DNA of 64,000 nucleotides from Zavarzinia aquatilis (GCF_003173035.1 NZ_QGLE01000007.1:185961-249960), one strand, 5' to 3'; positions 8,500 through 17,928 are shown, numbered from the stretch's first letter. A program made the numbers and translations. Notes: generated by a model from the sequence alone, not told the origin.

Positions 8500-9257
8500 C
8501 GCGCCGCGCCGCTCTGCTGTTCTGCGCCCTGTTGCTGGCGCCCGCCGCCGCGCGGGCGGACAGCCTGATGACCGACCTGTCCCAGCGCCTGATCGCCATC
8601 ACCTCGAGCTTTACCGGCTCGTCCATCCTCGTCTTTGGCGCGGTGGTGCCGGACGGCCCGGGCAAGCGCGATGTCGTCGTCGTGCTGCGCGGGCCCGACC
8701 AGTCGATCCGCGTGCGCAAGAAGGAGCGGGTCTTCGGCATCTGGGTGAACAACGAAGCCCTCGCCTTCGAGGGGGTCCCCGCCTTCTATGCCGTCGCCGC
8801 GACGAGGCCCTTGGCCGAGATCGACGCCGGGGCGGACTTCGCGCGGCATCAGATCGGCCTCGACGACCTGAAACTGCGCGAGCGCAGCGCGAATGGCGCC
8901 GAGGAGGAAAAGCCCGAGACCCCGGACTTCCGTGCCGCCATCCGGCGCCTGAAACTCGGTCAGGGGCTTTATGCCAGCCCCATGTCGCCGGTCACCTTCG
9001 TCGGCCCCAACCTGTTCCGGGCGGAATTCCAGTTCCCGTCCAATGTCCCCGTCGGCAGCTACAAGGCCGAAATCTATCTGTTCAGCGATGGCGACCTGGT
9101 CGGCGCCAATTCCTCCGCGCTCTTCGTCGACAAGACCGGGCTGGAGCGCTGGATCTACAAATCGGCCATGAATTACCCCGCGCTCTACGGTCTCGCCGCC
9201 ATCGCCATCGCGGTCGGCATCGGCTGGACCGCCGCCCTCGTCTTCCGCAAGGCCTGA
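8496..9257 (+). CDS. TIGR02186-family membrane-anchored protein
   Basis: 253 aa beginning with TTG at 8496, which overlaps the TauE stop (TTGA). Residues 1-18 form a signal peptide (LFCALLLAPAAARA). A periplasmic beta-rich domain follows with SSFTGSSILVFGAV and VLRGPDQSIRVRKKERVFGIW, and one C-terminal membrane helix (ALYGLAAIAIAVGIGWTAALVF). This is the TIGR02186 family, regularly found beside TauE in alphaproteobacteria (from memory). Function unknown; it may be a periplasmic partner of the exporter. Confidence 0.82.
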   Translation: MTRRAALLFCALLLAPAAARADSLMTDLSQRLIAITSSFTGSSILVFGAVVPDGPGKRDVVVVLRGPDQSIRVRKKERVFGIWVNNEALAFEGVPAFYAVAATRPLAEIDAGADFARHQIGLDDLKLRERSANGAEEEKPETPDFRAAIRRLKLGQGLYASPMSPVTFVGPNLFRAEFQFPSNVPVGSYKAEIYLFSDGDLVGANSSALFVDKTGLERWIYKSAMNYPALYGLAAIAIAVGIGWTAALVFRKA

Positions 9258-9261
9258 TCCC

Positions 9262-10053
9262 ATGTTCTTTATCCTCGCCAAAGTGTTCTGGCTTCTCGCC
9301 GCGCCGCTCAACCTCGCCTGCCTGCTGGCGGCGATCGCCCTCGTCACCCGGCTTCTGCGCTGGCGCCGGCTCGCGGCGGCGGCCTTGTGGAGCGCGGGCG
9401 CTGTGCTGCTGCTCGCCGCCGCGACGCCCGCCGGCCCCTATGCCGCCCTCGCTCTCGAGACCCGCTTCCCGCCCCATACGGAGTTGCCGGCGGAAATCGG
9501 CGGCATCGTGGTGCTCGGCGGCTCGCTCGACACCGATCGTTCCGTTGCCTGGAACATGCCGATCGTCGCCGACGATCCCGACCGCATCACCGCCCTCGTC
9601 ACCCTCGCCCACCGCTACCCGCAGGCGCCGATCATCTTCGCCGGTGGCTATGGCGGCCTCGGCAGCGTCGAGAAGACCGAGGCGCCCTTCGTCGCCGAAC
9701 TCCTGACCGGCATGGGCTTCGATGTCTCGCGCATTCGCTTCGACCCCAATTCGCGCAATACCCGCGAAAACGAGATCGAGGCGCGCAAGCTGGCCGGCGC
9801 CGATTACGCACAGAAACCCTGGGTACTGGTGACCGGCGCCATGCATATGCCGCGCGCCGTCGGCATCTTCCGCCTCGGCGGCTGGACCGTGCTGCCCTGG
9901 CCCGTCGACCCGGTCACCTTCGGCCCCGACAGCCCCTGGCAGCCGCTGAACTTCGGCCAGACCCTGGTGCAATCCACCCGCGCGCTGCGAGAGTGGATCG
10001 GCCTCGCCACCTATTACGCCGCCGGCTACACGTCCGAACTCCTGCCGCAATAA
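9262..10053 (+). CDS. YdcF/SanA-family (DUF218) membrane protein
   Basis: 263 aa with two N-terminal hydrophobic helices (about 3-30 and 37-57) and a periplasmic DUF218 domain: GGIVVLGGSLDTDR, PIIFAGGYGGLG, FDPNSRNTRENEIEARKL and VTGAMHMPRAVGIFR. The family includes ElyC and SanA, linked to envelope and peptidoglycan integrity. It starts 5 bp after the TIGR02186 gene stops, so it is the third gene of the TauE operon. Biochemical activity is not established. Confidence 0.85.
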   Translation: MFFILAKVFWLLAAPLNLACLLAAIALVTRLLRWRRLAAAALWSAGAVLLLAAATPAGPYAALALETRFPPHTELPAEIGGIVVLGGSLDTDRSVAWNMPIVADDPDRITALVTLAHRYPQAPIIFAGGYGGLGSVEKTEAPFVAELLTGMGFDVSRIRFDPNSRNTRENEIEARKLAGADYAQKPWVLVTGAMHMPRAVGIFRLGGWTVLPWPVDPVTFGPDSPWQPLNFGQTLVQSTRALREWIGLATYYAAGYTSELLPQ

Positions 10054-10123
10054 GACCTCGCCACAGCGGTGAGGCATTTTCGGCGCATATATATAACACT
10101 ATACTCCAGTTATTATATTTTTA

Positions 10124-10154
10124 TTGACTGATAAATTATGTATCACTCTATTAA
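10124..10154 (+). promoter_or_regulatory. candidate promoter in an AT-rich island before the FadL-like gene
   Basis: The 10054-10255 gap contains a strikingly AT-rich block (10080-10160) in an otherwise GC-rich region. TTGACT at 10124-10129 is followed by TCTATT at 10147-10152 (17-bp spacing) or TATTAA at 10149-10154 (19-bp). This would leave an approximately 100-nt leader before the ATG at 10256. Prediction only. Confidence 0.4.
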
Positions 10155-10255
10155 ACACACGACATTACAGGCCATCCCTGCCTGGCCAGCTTCGACGCCG
10201 TGATGTCCGCGCCTGCGTGACGGGCGTCATCCTTGTTTCTCGTCGGAGTTTCACC

Positions 10256-11539
10256 ATGTTTCGCCCCTCCCCGCTGACCCGCCGCATCGCGGCATCCGGC
10301 TTCGCCGCCGCGGCCATCGGGGCCGCCACCCCCGCGAGCGCCACCGTCGGTTACTTCGACCATGGCATCGGCATCCAGGCCAAGGGTGCCGGCGGTGCCG
10401 CCATCGCCTACCCCAAGGACAGCGTGGCGATCGGCGCCAATCCCGCCTCGGCCTTCAGCCTCGGCAATCGGGCCGATATCGGCATCGAATTGTTCCGGCC
10501 GGACCGTAATGCCGCCTTCTCGGGCAATTTCGCCGGCCCGGACGAGAGCTTCGATGGCAACGATACCGAGAATTTCCTGATCCCGGAGGCGGGCTATGTC
10601 CGCCGGCTGAGCGACACGCTGGCCGCCGGCATCGCGCTTTACGGCAACGGCGGCATGAACACGGATTATGGCCGCAATCCCTTCGGCCGCTTCGGCGCCA
10701 CCGGATCGGCCGGGGTCAATCTGGAGCAGGCCATTCTTGCCCCCAGCATCGCCTGGCAGCCCGTGCCCGGCCATTCCGTGGGCGTGTCGCTGAACATCGC
10801 CTATCAGCGTTTCGAGGCGAAGGGCATCGGCCTCTTCGCCGGCTACTCGCAGGACCCGGCCCATGTCTCGGACCAGGGCACCGACCATTCGTTCGGCGCC
10901 GGGGTGAAGATCGGTTATCTGGGCGAGATCACGCCCTGGCTGACCATCGGCGCGGTCTATCAGTCGAAGACCTGGATGCAGGAATTCGACAAATATGCCG
11001 GCCTCTTCGCCGATCAGGGCGATTTCGACCTGCCGGCCAACTACGGCATCGGCTTCACGCTGAAGGCGCCCTATGGCCTCGACGTCACGGGTGAGGTCCA
11101 GCGGATCGAATATTCCGATGTCGGGGCGGTGGGCAATCCGGTGAACAGCCTGTTCGCGGGCGTGCCGCTCGGCGCCGACAACGGCCCCGGCTTTGGCTGG
11201 GACGATGTCACCGTCTTCCGCCTGGGCGCCAATTACCGGCTGAACCCGAACTGGCAGGTCCGCGGCGGCTGGGCCTATGTCACCCAGCCCATCCCTGAAG
11301 ACCAGACCTTCTTCAACATCCTGGCGCCCGGCGTCGTCCGGCACCATTTCACCCTGGGCGCGACCTGGAACAGCGACGGCGGCCTCGAGATCAGTGCCTT
11401 CGGCTTCTACGCCCCCAAGGTCACCCTCGAGGGCGAGAATTCGATCCCGCCCGCCTTCGCCGGGGGCAACGCCGACGTCGACCTGTCGGAAGTCGCGGTC
11501 GGCGTCGCCGTGGGCTGGACATTTGGCGCCGGCCAGTAA
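10256..11539 (+). CDS. OmpP1/FadL-family outer-membrane transporter
   Basis: 427 aa. Signal peptide of about 30 residues ends PASA. The mature N terminus (GYFDHGIGIQAKGAGGAAIA, then YPKDSVAIGANPAS) is the FadL/TodX hatch-domain pattern with the conserved NPA. The remainder is alternating beta strands, closing with a hydrophobic strand ending VGVAVGWTFGAGQ. The family imports long-chain fatty acids and other hydrophobic molecules through the outer membrane, which fits the acyl-CoA genes nearby. The ATG at 10256 was chosen for the signal peptide. Its stop lies 15 bp from the converging esterase gene. Confidence 0.88.
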   Translation: MFRPSPLTRRIAASGFAAAAIGAATPASATVGYFDHGIGIQAKGAGGAAIAYPKDSVAIGANPASAFSLGNRADIGIELFRPDRNAAFSGNFAGPDESFDGNDTENFLIPEAGYVRRLSDTLAAGIALYGNGGMNTDYGRNPFGRFGATGSAGVNLEQAILAPSIAWQPVPGHSVGVSLNIAYQRFEAKGIGLFAGYSQDPAHVSDQGTDHSFGAGVKIGYLGEITPWLTIGAVYQSKTWMQEFDKYAGLFADQGDFDLPANYGIGFTLKAPYGLDVTGEVQRIEYSDVGAVGNPVNSLFAGVPLGADNGPGFGWDDVTVFRLGANYRLNPNWQVRGGWAYVTQPIPEDQTFFNILAPGVVRHHFTLGATWNSDGGLEISAFGFYAPKVTLEGENSIPPAFAGGNADVDLSEVAVGVAVGWTFGAGQ

Positions 11540-11554
11540 CGGCCGGCGCTGATT

Positions 11555-12598
11555 TTACGCGGCGAGGCCCTTGCGGGTCTCGGCGCAGATGTCCTGCAGG
11601 GCCTTGTCCGCCGCCTCGACCACGCCCGGCATCGAGATGAAACCGTGGATCAGACTGTCGCAGGACAGAAGCGTGACGGGAACGCCCGCCGCCTTCAGGG
11701 CTTCGGCATAGTCCCGGCCCTCGTCCTGCAGCGGATCGAAGCCGGCGACAACCACGGTCGCCGGCGGCAGGCCGGACTTGTCCTGCCACAGCAGCGGCGA
11801 GACCCGGGGATCGGTGCGGTCCACCCAGTCGGGCAGGAATTTGGCCATGAACCAGTGCATCAGGTCCCGGGTCAGCAGGAAGCCCTCGCCATAGGTCTGG
11901 TGCGACGGCCGCTCGCGCGAGATGTCGACCACCGGATAGATCAGCACCTGATGGCAGGGCAGCGGCAGGCCATACCATTTGGCCTGCTGGCAGACGACCG
12001 CCGAGAGGTGGCCCCCCGCGCTGTCGCCCGCGACGCCAATCCGCGCCGGATCGGCGCCGAAATCGGCCGGATTCCCGCTGATGTGGCGCCACGCGGCGAC
12101 GCAATCGTCGATCGCCGCCGGATAGACATGTTCCGGCCCCAGCCGGTATTCGACCGACAGCACCTGGCAGCGCGCGACATCGGCGATGTAGCGGCAGGTC
12201 AGGTCATAGGACGGAATATCGCCAATGACGAAACCGCCGCCGTGGAAGAAGACCAGCATGGGCGCCGGACCGGCCGGCAGGCCTTCAGGGACATAGAGGC
12301 GCATGGGCACGTCGCCCGCCGGCCCGGGGGCCCGGCGCTCCTCGACCCGCGACATCTGGCGCTTGCGACCGCCGAAGCTGTAGGTCATGTCGCGATACAT
12401 CTGCCGCCCGGCATCAAGCGGCAGCTTGTCGATGGTCGGCCGCTTGGCGGCGAGGGCCATCAGGAATTGCACCTGCGCGTCGAGGGTCTTGCCCTCGAGC
12501 TGGCGCGGCTGGCTCCCCGACAGCCACAACAGCCAGCGCCGGGGCAGCCGCACCAGCAGCGTGACCAGCAGTTTTTCGATAAAGCGGCGGATACCCAC
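11555..12598 (-). CDS. alpha/beta hydrolase, HSL-type esterase/lipase
   Basis: 347 aa. The HSL/family IV oxyanion motif HGGGFVIG and nucleophile motif GDSAGG are both present. VVVAGFDPLQDEG supplies the Asp and IHGF the His of the triad. A basic and hydrophobic N-terminal helix (FIEKLLVTLLVRLPRRW) may associate with membrane. Start is GTG 12598, preceded by AGAGGGGACC. It follows the TetR gene by 43 bp on the same strand, so it is probably its regulated partner. Likely substrate: short- to medium-chain esters. Confidence 0.88.
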   Translation of the reverse strand: MGIRRFIEKLLVTLLVRLPRRWLLWLSGSQPRQLEGKTLDAQVQFLMALAAKRPTIDKLPLDAGRQMYRDMTYSFGGRKRQMSRVEERRAPGPAGDVPMRLYVPEGLPAGPAPMLVFFHGGGFVIGDIPSYDLTCRYIADVARCQVLSVEYRLGPEHVYPAAIDDCVAAWRHISGNPADFGADPARIGVAGDSAGGHLSAVVCQQAKWYGLPLPCHQVLIYPVVDISRERPSHQTYGEGFLLTRDLMHWFMAKFLPDWVDRTDPRVSPLLWQDKSGLPPATVVVAGFDPLQDEGRDYAEALKAAGVPVTLLSCDSLIHGFISMPGVVEAADKALQDICAETRKGLAA

Positions 12599-12641
12599 GT
12601 CCCGGTCCCCTCTGTTGTCTCTGGTTTCGATCCGCGATCGG

Positions 12642-13298
12642 TCAGCCGCGGTCGACCGTGCGCGCCGCGCCGCCGACCAGCAGATCGGTGGCGAAACGGG
12701 CGGTGTGAGCGACATCGCTGCCGCCGCTTTCGATCAGCCGCGCCGCGAGGTTCACGGCGATGCCATGCACGGTCAGGGTCAGCAGGTCGACGTCGGTACC
12801 CGGCGGCAGCAGGCCGCGCTCGACCGCTTCCGCCAGATCCTCGCGCAGTTCGTCGCGGCCCTCGGCCAGCTCCGGGCTCTCGAACACGGTCGCGATGGCG
12901 GCCACGTTGCGCCGGATCAGGTCGTAGGTCGGCCGGTCGTCGACGACATAGCGGAAATAGGTGGTGAAGGCGCCGTAGCAGAAGGCCTCGAAACTCTGGG
13001 CCGAACGGCGGTCGGCGCGCAGGCGCTGGCGGACCCGGCGGGCGCTGTCCTCGACCACGGCGCGGAACACCGCTTCCTTGGTCGGGAAATAATTGTAGAA
13101 GGTGCCGGACGCGAGCGAGGTACGACGGATGATGTCGCGCACCGTCGTCCCCTCATAGCCGAGTTCGGCGAAGACCTCGCGCGCGGCGGCCAGGATCTGC
13201 GAACGGTTCAGCGCCTTGGTCGCGGCCCTCTTGCCGGCCAACAGCGCATCCTCGCCCTCGTCCCCCAGATCGTCCTCGTCGAGTTCCAGTCCCCTCAT
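12642..13298 (-). CDS. TetR/AcrR-family regulator
   Basis: About 218 aa from ATG 13298; a GTG at 13340 would add 14 residues. The N-terminal HTH reads AAREVFAELGYEGTTVRDII, then SLASGTFYNYFPTKEAVFRA, the standard TetR signature, preceded by an acidic leader. The C-terminal helical domain would bind the ligand. It is directly upstream of the esterase gene with 43 bp spacing, so I infer it controls that gene; a fatty or ester ligand is plausible. No clear operator palindrome was recognised in the 190 bp upstream. Confidence 0.88.
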   Translation of the reverse strand: MRGLELDEDDLGDEGEDALLAGKRAATKALNRSQILAAAREVFAELGYEGTTVRDIIRRTSLASGTFYNYFPTKEAVFRAVVEDSARRVRQRLRADRRSAQSFEAFCYGAFTTYFRYVVDDRPTYDLIRRNVAAIATVFESPELAEGRDELREDLAEAVERGLLPPGTDVDLLTLTVHGIAVNLAARLIESGGSDVAHTARFATDLLVGGAARTVDRG

Positions 13299-13489
13299 CG
13301 CACCCCCGGCGCTACGCGCAATCAACACTTCAACCCCCACGGCCCCTTTGCCGGCGCCCTTGGCCCGTTTGCCGGGCAGCTTGTCGCGAAAAATGATACC
13401 TGCCCCGCCCGCGACGGCGAAGCCCAGCCCTTCGGCCCGGCATCATGTTCCCGAAAATGACGCTGCCGTCAAACGGATACGCTCCCGCC

Positions 13490-14290
13490 TCACCTGCCGG
13501 TGAAACGGGGCGGTCGCTTTTCGATGAAGGACTGCACGCCTTCGCGGGCATCGGCACTGGTGGCGAGGCGTTGCTGCACGGCGCCGAAGGCGGCGATGGC
13601 TGCCGCCTGACCTTCCGTCGCATAGGTCAGGGCGCTGCCCCTCGTGGCGCGAACCGCGAGCGGCGCCTTGTCGGTGATTTCCCCCGCGATGGCCAGCGCG
13701 CGGTCCAGGACTTCGGCCGCGGGCACGATCTCCTGGACGAAACCGATGCGGCGCGCCTCCTCGGCGCCGAATTCGCTGCCGGTCAACAGCCAGCGCATGG
13801 CATTGCCCCAGCCCGCCCGCTCGACGAAGCGGAAGGTGGCGCCGCCCGTCGCCATGATGCCGCGCTTCGGCTCGATCTGGGCGAAGCGGCAGTCGCTGCC
13901 GGCGACGACGATATCGGCCGCCAGCATCAACTCGATGCCGGCGGTGAAGCAGATGCCCTTCACCGCGGCGATCACCGGCTTGCTGCGCGGCCGGCCGCGC
14001 AGGGCAAAGGCATCGACCTTGTCCGGGGCATGGGGCAGGTCACCGCCTTTCGCCATGGCCGCGGCGAAGCGCGGCAGGTCGATGCCGCCGGTGAAATGCT
14101 CGCCATGGGCATGGAGGATGCCGACGAGAAGGTCGTCGTCGTCCTCCAGCAGCGTATAGGCCTCGTTCAGCGCGACGAACATTTCCGGTGTCAGGCCGTT
14201 GCGCTTCTCCGGCCGGTCGAGACCGATCAGCAGCACGCCTTCCCGCCGCTCGACACTGATGCGCCCGAATTGAGCCGTGGTTTCGCCCAT
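13490..14290 (-). CDS. enoyl-CoA hydratase/isomerase (crotonase) family protein
   Basis: 266 aa. Crotonase signatures: GLDRPEKRNGLTPEMFVAL, HGEHFTGGIDL (oxyanion hole), GICFTAGIELMLAADIVVAG and RFAQIEPKRGI. Both glutamates equivalent to the two catalytic Glu of enoyl-CoA hydratase are present (IELM and IEPK). The C-terminal AREGVQSFIEKRPPRFTGR is typical of hydratases. It stands alone between TetR and the divergent mechanosensitive channel. Substrate unknown. Confidence 0.9.
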   Translation of the reverse strand: MGETTAQFGRISVERREGVLLIGLDRPEKRNGLTPEMFVALNEAYTLLEDDDDLLVGILHAHGEHFTGGIDLPRFAAAMAKGGDLPHAPDKVDAFALRGRPRSKPVIAAVKGICFTAGIELMLAADIVVAGSDCRFAQIEPKRGIMATGGATFRFVERAGWGNAMRWLLTGSEFGAEEARRIGFVQEIVPAAEVLDRALAIAGEITDKAPLAVRATRGSALTYATEGQAAAIAAFGAVQQRLATSADAREGVQSFIEKRPPRFTGR

Positions 14291-14449
14291 GTTTCCTCTC
14301 CTTCTCTCGCCGTGCCGCGTCTTTCGCGCTGTTCGGCCTTGCTTCCGATAGCGCATTCCGAAGGCCAGCAAAACGTGCAAATCAGCCATCGCTTGTCGCC
14401 CCGGCCCCGCCTCGCTAGTGTCGCGCCCGAGATCCGCCGAAAGTCGTCC

Positions 14450-16978
14450 ATGTCCCGTCCGATGTTCCGTCCGACGTCCCGCGCCATCCTCCTCGTGTTC
14501 GCGCTGCTGGCGGCCCTCGCCGGCACCGCGCCGCTCCGCGCCCAGGACAGCGCCGACAAGCCGCTGGCCGGCGCCCCCATGCCGACCGACGGCCGTCAGG
14601 TCACCAGCCAGATCGCGACCTGGAGCGGCCAGCTCGACGATATCGAGAAGCAGATCGGCTCCGGCGACCTGTCCGACCAGGATCTGACCGAATTGCGCCG
14701 CGAGGTCGACGCGACCGTGACCGCGGCCAAGGCCCTCGCCGATCTCGCCAATGCCGCCCTCGCCGACAAGCGCCAGCTGCTCGACGCCCTCGGCCCGCCG
14801 CCGGCCGACGACACCGCCAAGGAAGCGCCCGAGGTGGCCCGCCAGCGGGCCAGCCTGAACGGCGAGATCGCCGATCTCGACGGCAGGGCCAAGCGCGCGC
14901 AGGTGATCGCCACCAGGGCCGAATCCGTGCTCGGCATCGTCGTCGAGACCGCGCGCCAGCGTCTCGCCGCCCGCATCCTGGCGCGGGAAACCTCGCCCTT
15001 CTCGCTCGACCTGTGGCGCGAAGGCCTGCCCCAGACCATGGAGGCGCTCGCCGCCATCGCCGATACCCCGCGCCAATGGTGGGAAAGCGAGGGCACGCCC
15101 GATAAGGTCGCCGCCGCCTGGCCGACCGTCGTCCTCGTCATCGCCTTCGCCACCGTGATGGGCTGGCCGATCCGGCGCTGGCTGCTGCGCAAGGGTGGCC
15201 CGCGCATCGACCAGGAAGCGCCGCCCTACGGCCGCCGCGTGCTGGCGGCGACGGCGGCGGGCCTTGCCTCCTGCGCCATCCCGGTTCTGGCCATCGCCTC
15301 CATCTATGGCTCGCTCGAAGTTCATGGCCTGCTCTTCGGCGGGATCGAAGAGCTGGCGCGCGGCCTCGCCGTCGGCCTGTCGCTCTATTTCGTCATCGCC
15401 GGCTTCTCGCATGTCGCGCTGCAGCCGCATCTGCCGCAATGGCGCGTCGCCCGCCTGTCGGAGGAAAGCGCCGACACGCTGGACGCACGGCTGAAATTCC
15501 TCGCCGTCATTCTCGGCCTCAACAGCTTCATCTGGATCGGCTTTCATCTGGGCGGCGCGGGCGATGCCTTCCGCACCATCGTCAATGTCTTCATGAACGG
15601 CACCCTCGCCTTCGGCCTGTGGCCCATGCTGGGCGACCGGGCCTGGCGCCGCAGCGAAGCGTCGATCTCGATCGAGGCGACGGGCGGCGAAGTGGTCGAT
15701 CCGCGGAAATACGCGACCGCGCGGCGACTGCTGCGCCTGCTCGTGCTCGCCATTCCGGTGACCGCGGCCGCCGGCTATTATAATCTGTCGGACTATATCG
15801 CCCGCAACATCATCCTGGCGGGCCTGCTGTTCGGCCTGTTCTCCGCGCTTTCGACCATTGTCGGCGAACTGACGGCGGCGATGCTGAACGCGCAGGGCGG
15901 CTCGCTGCGCAAGGTCAGGGCCGCGCTCGGCTTTTCCGACGAAGGCGGCGGCATTGCCCATTTCTGGATCACGGGCTTCTTCAACGTCGTCCTCGCGGGC
16001 GCGCTGTTCACCCTGTTCCTGCCGAGCGCGGGCGTGCCCCGGGACGATATCGCCGCCTTCTTCGAGACCGGCATTTCCGGCGTCCATATCGGCAATTTCA
16101 CCATTTCCTTCACCGATATCCTGCTCGCCATCGTCATCTTCATCGTCGCGCTGCGTCTGACGCGCATGGTGCAGGGCCTGCTCGAGCGCCGGCTGCTGCC
16201 GCAGACGAGGCTCGATACCGGGGTGCAGAATTCGATCAAGTCGGCGGCGGGCTATGTCGGCACCACCATCGGCATCCTGATCGCGGTTTCGGTCGCCGGC
16301 ATCGACTTCTCCAACATCGCGATCATCGCCGGCGCCCTCTCGGTCGGTATCGGTTTTGGCCTGCAGAACATCGTGAACAACTTCATCTCGGGCCTGATCG
16401 TCCTCGTGGAGCGGCCGGTCAAAGTGGGCGACTGGGTGATCATCGGCGGCAACGAGGGGGTCGTGAAGCGCATCAACGTGCGCGCGACCGAGATCGAGAC
16501 CTTCAAGCGGGCGACCGTGATCGTGCCCAATGGCGAATTGATCTCGCAGTCGATCGTCAATTACACGCTGCACAACAAGATGGGCCGGGTCGACATTCCG
16601 GTCGGCGTCGCCTATGGCACCGACCCCGCCATGGTGGAAAAAGTCCTGTTCGAGGTCGCGGCCGCCCACAAGGCGGTGCTGTCCTTCCCCAAGCCCCGGG
16701 TGCTGTTCCAGAATTTCGGCGCGAGCACGCTCGATTTCGAACTGCGCTGCTTCGTCGCCAATGTCGAGGAAAGCCTTGCCGTGCGTACCGAGCTGATGTT
16801 CGCTGTCGAGCGCATTTTCCGCGAACGCGACATCGAGATTCCCTTCCCGCAATCGGACATCAACATCCGGGACCGCGACATCGAGAAACTCGCGATGCTG
16901 CTCGACCGCATCATGGGGCGGAGTGGGGAAAAGGGCGGCAAGGACGCCGGGCAGAGGCAGGACAAAGGCGATGAGTGA
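14450..16978 (+). CDS. large MscS-family mechanosensitive channel with DUF3772-like N terminus
   Basis: 842 aa. Signal peptide (ending LRAQ), a periplasmic alpha-helical domain with coiled-coil character (about 35-200, DUF3772-like), many membrane helices (about 220-620), and a C-terminal MscS core. The pore helix and cytoplasmic beta domain read SVGIGFGLQNIVNNFISGL, then VERPVKVGDWV and TVIVPNGELISQSIVNY, at about residues 628-710. Inner-membrane tension-gated channel for osmotic downshock, like the KefA/YbdG types. Its last 8 bp overlap the first thioesterase gene. Confidence 0.9.
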   Translation: MSRPMFRPTSRAILLVFALLAALAGTAPLRAQDSADKPLAGAPMPTDGRQVTSQIATWSGQLDDIEKQIGSGDLSDQDLTELRREVDATVTAAKALADLANAALADKRQLLDALGPPPADDTAKEAPEVARQRASLNGEIADLDGRAKRAQVIATRAESVLGIVVETARQRLAARILARETSPFSLDLWREGLPQTMEALAAIADTPRQWWESEGTPDKVAAAWPTVVLVIAFATVMGWPIRRWLLRKGGPRIDQEAPPYGRRVLAATAAGLASCAIPVLAIASIYGSLEVHGLLFGGIEELARGLAVGLSLYFVIAGFSHVALQPHLPQWRVARLSEESADTLDARLKFLAVILGLNSFIWIGFHLGGAGDAFRTIVNVFMNGTLAFGLWPMLGDRAWRRSEASISIEATGGEVVDPRKYATARRLLRLLVLAIPVTAAAGYYNLSDYIARNIILAGLLFGLFSALSTIVGELTAAMLNAQGGSLRKVRAALGFSDEGGGIAHFWITGFFNVVLAGALFTLFLPSAGVPRDDIAAFFETGISGVHIGNFTISFTDILLAIVIFIVALRLTRMVQGLLERRLLPQTRLDTGVQNSIKSAAGYVGTTIGILIAVSVAGIDFSNIAIIAGALSVGIGFGLQNIVNNFISGLIVLVERPVKVGDWVIIGGNEGVVKRINVRATEIETFKRATVIVPNGELISQSIVNYTLHNKMGRVDIPVGVAYGTDPAMVEKVLFEVAAAHKAVLSFPKPRVLFQNFGASTLDFELRCFVANVEESLAVRTELMFAVERIFRERDIEIPFPQSDINIRDRDIEKLAMLLDRIMGRSGEKGGKDAGQRQDKGDE

Positions 16979-17465
16979 CGATACGCCCAAGCTGATCGGC
17001 GAATTGATCGGCGACAACCTGCAGGTTCTGCTCAGCGCGATCCCGTTTTCCATGGCGACCGGCATGAGCGTGGCGGGCGTGGGTCCGGCCCGCGCCACCC
17101 TGACCCTGCCCTGGCGCGAGGATTTGGTGGGCGATCCGCGCAGCGGCATCCTGCACGGTGGCATGATCACCGCCCTGATCGACGCCGCCTGCGGCACCGC
17201 CGTCATCTGTTCGCTGACCAAGATGATCAGCATCGCGACGCTGGACCTGCGCATCGACTATCTGCGGCCCGCGACCCCGGGCGAGACGGTGATCGTCGAC
17301 GCCGAGGTCTATCGCTCGACCCGCAGCATCGCCTTCGTCCGCGCCCTCGCCCATCATGGCGACAAGGACAGGGCGGTCGCTCATGCGGTCGCCACCTTCA
17401 TGCTCGGCGCCAACAAGGCCCCGATCAACCGCGGCATCGCCAGCGAGGTTGCGCAGAATGCCTGA
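16971..17465 (+). CDS. PaaI-family hotdog thioesterase, first copy
   Basis: 164 aa single hotdog domain. HGGMITALIDAACGTAV is the PaaI/YbgC-like active-site helix, with Asp in the catalytic position. DLRIDYLRPATPG and the VATFMLG end complete the fold. Such enzymes hydrolyse acyl-CoA thioesters in the cytosol. The ATG overlaps the MscS stop by 8 bp and its own stop overlaps the next thioesterase gene by 8 bp, so all three are translationally coupled. Confidence 0.88.
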   Translation: MSDDTPKLIGELIGDNLQVLLSAIPFSMATGMSVAGVGPARATLTLPWREDLVGDPRSGILHGGMITALIDAACGTAVICSLTKMISIATLDLRIDYLRPATPGETVIVDAEVYRSTRSIAFVRALAHHGDKDRAVAHAVATFMLGANKAPINRGIASEVAQNA

Positions 17466-17925
17466 TCGCGCCCCCCTTCCCCCGCTCGTGCCCCTGAACA
17501 ACGACACGCTGGAGCGCCTGCTGCAGGCGATTCCCTTCGCCCGTCTGCTCGGCATCGGCGCGACCACCGGCGACGACGGCAAGATCGTCGCCCGGATGCC
17601 CTATGCCGACCATCTGATCGGCAATCCACGCCTGCCCGCCCTGCACGGTGGCACCATCGGCGCCTTTCTCGAAATGACGGCGATCGCCCAGTTGCTGGCC
17701 GACATGGCCGGCCCCGGGATGCCGAAGACCATCGACATCACCATCGACTATCTGCGCTCCGGCCGGCCACGCGACACCTTCGCCCGCGCCATCGTCGCGA
17801 AGCACGGCCGGCGAGTCGCCAACGTCCGGGTCGAGGCCTGGCAGGACGACCCGACCCGGCCGATCGCCACCGCCCATGGCCATTTCATGCTGCCGGAAAC
17901 GCCGGACGCGGCACCGGAAGCCTGA
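17458..17925 (+). CDS. PaaI-family hotdog thioesterase, second copy
   Basis: 155 aa paralogue of the preceding gene: LLQAIPFARLLGI matches LLSAIPFSMATGM, and HGGTIGAFLEMTAI replaces HGGMITALIDAACG, with Glu instead of Asp at the likely catalytic position. TIDITIDYLRSGRPRDTFAR aligns with the first copy. The tandem pair may form a heteromeric hotdog enzyme or have split substrate ranges. It ends 3 bp from the converging dsbB stop. Confidence 0.86.
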   Translation: MPDRAPLPPLVPLNNDTLERLLQAIPFARLLGIGATTGDDGKIVARMPYADHLIGNPRLPALHGGTIGAFLEMTAIAQLLADMAGPGMPKTIDITIDYLRSGRPRDTFARAIVAKHGRRVANVRVEAWQDDPTRPIATAHGHFMLPETPDAAPEA

Positions 17926-17928
17926 GGG

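Noticed and set aside
13490..17254. Open frame of over 1,200 codons antisense to the MscS channel and continuous with the crotonase gene
   Set aside because: Only the last 266 codons (start 14290) match a protein family. The rest is low-complexity antisense of a clear MscS gene and reflects high GC content.
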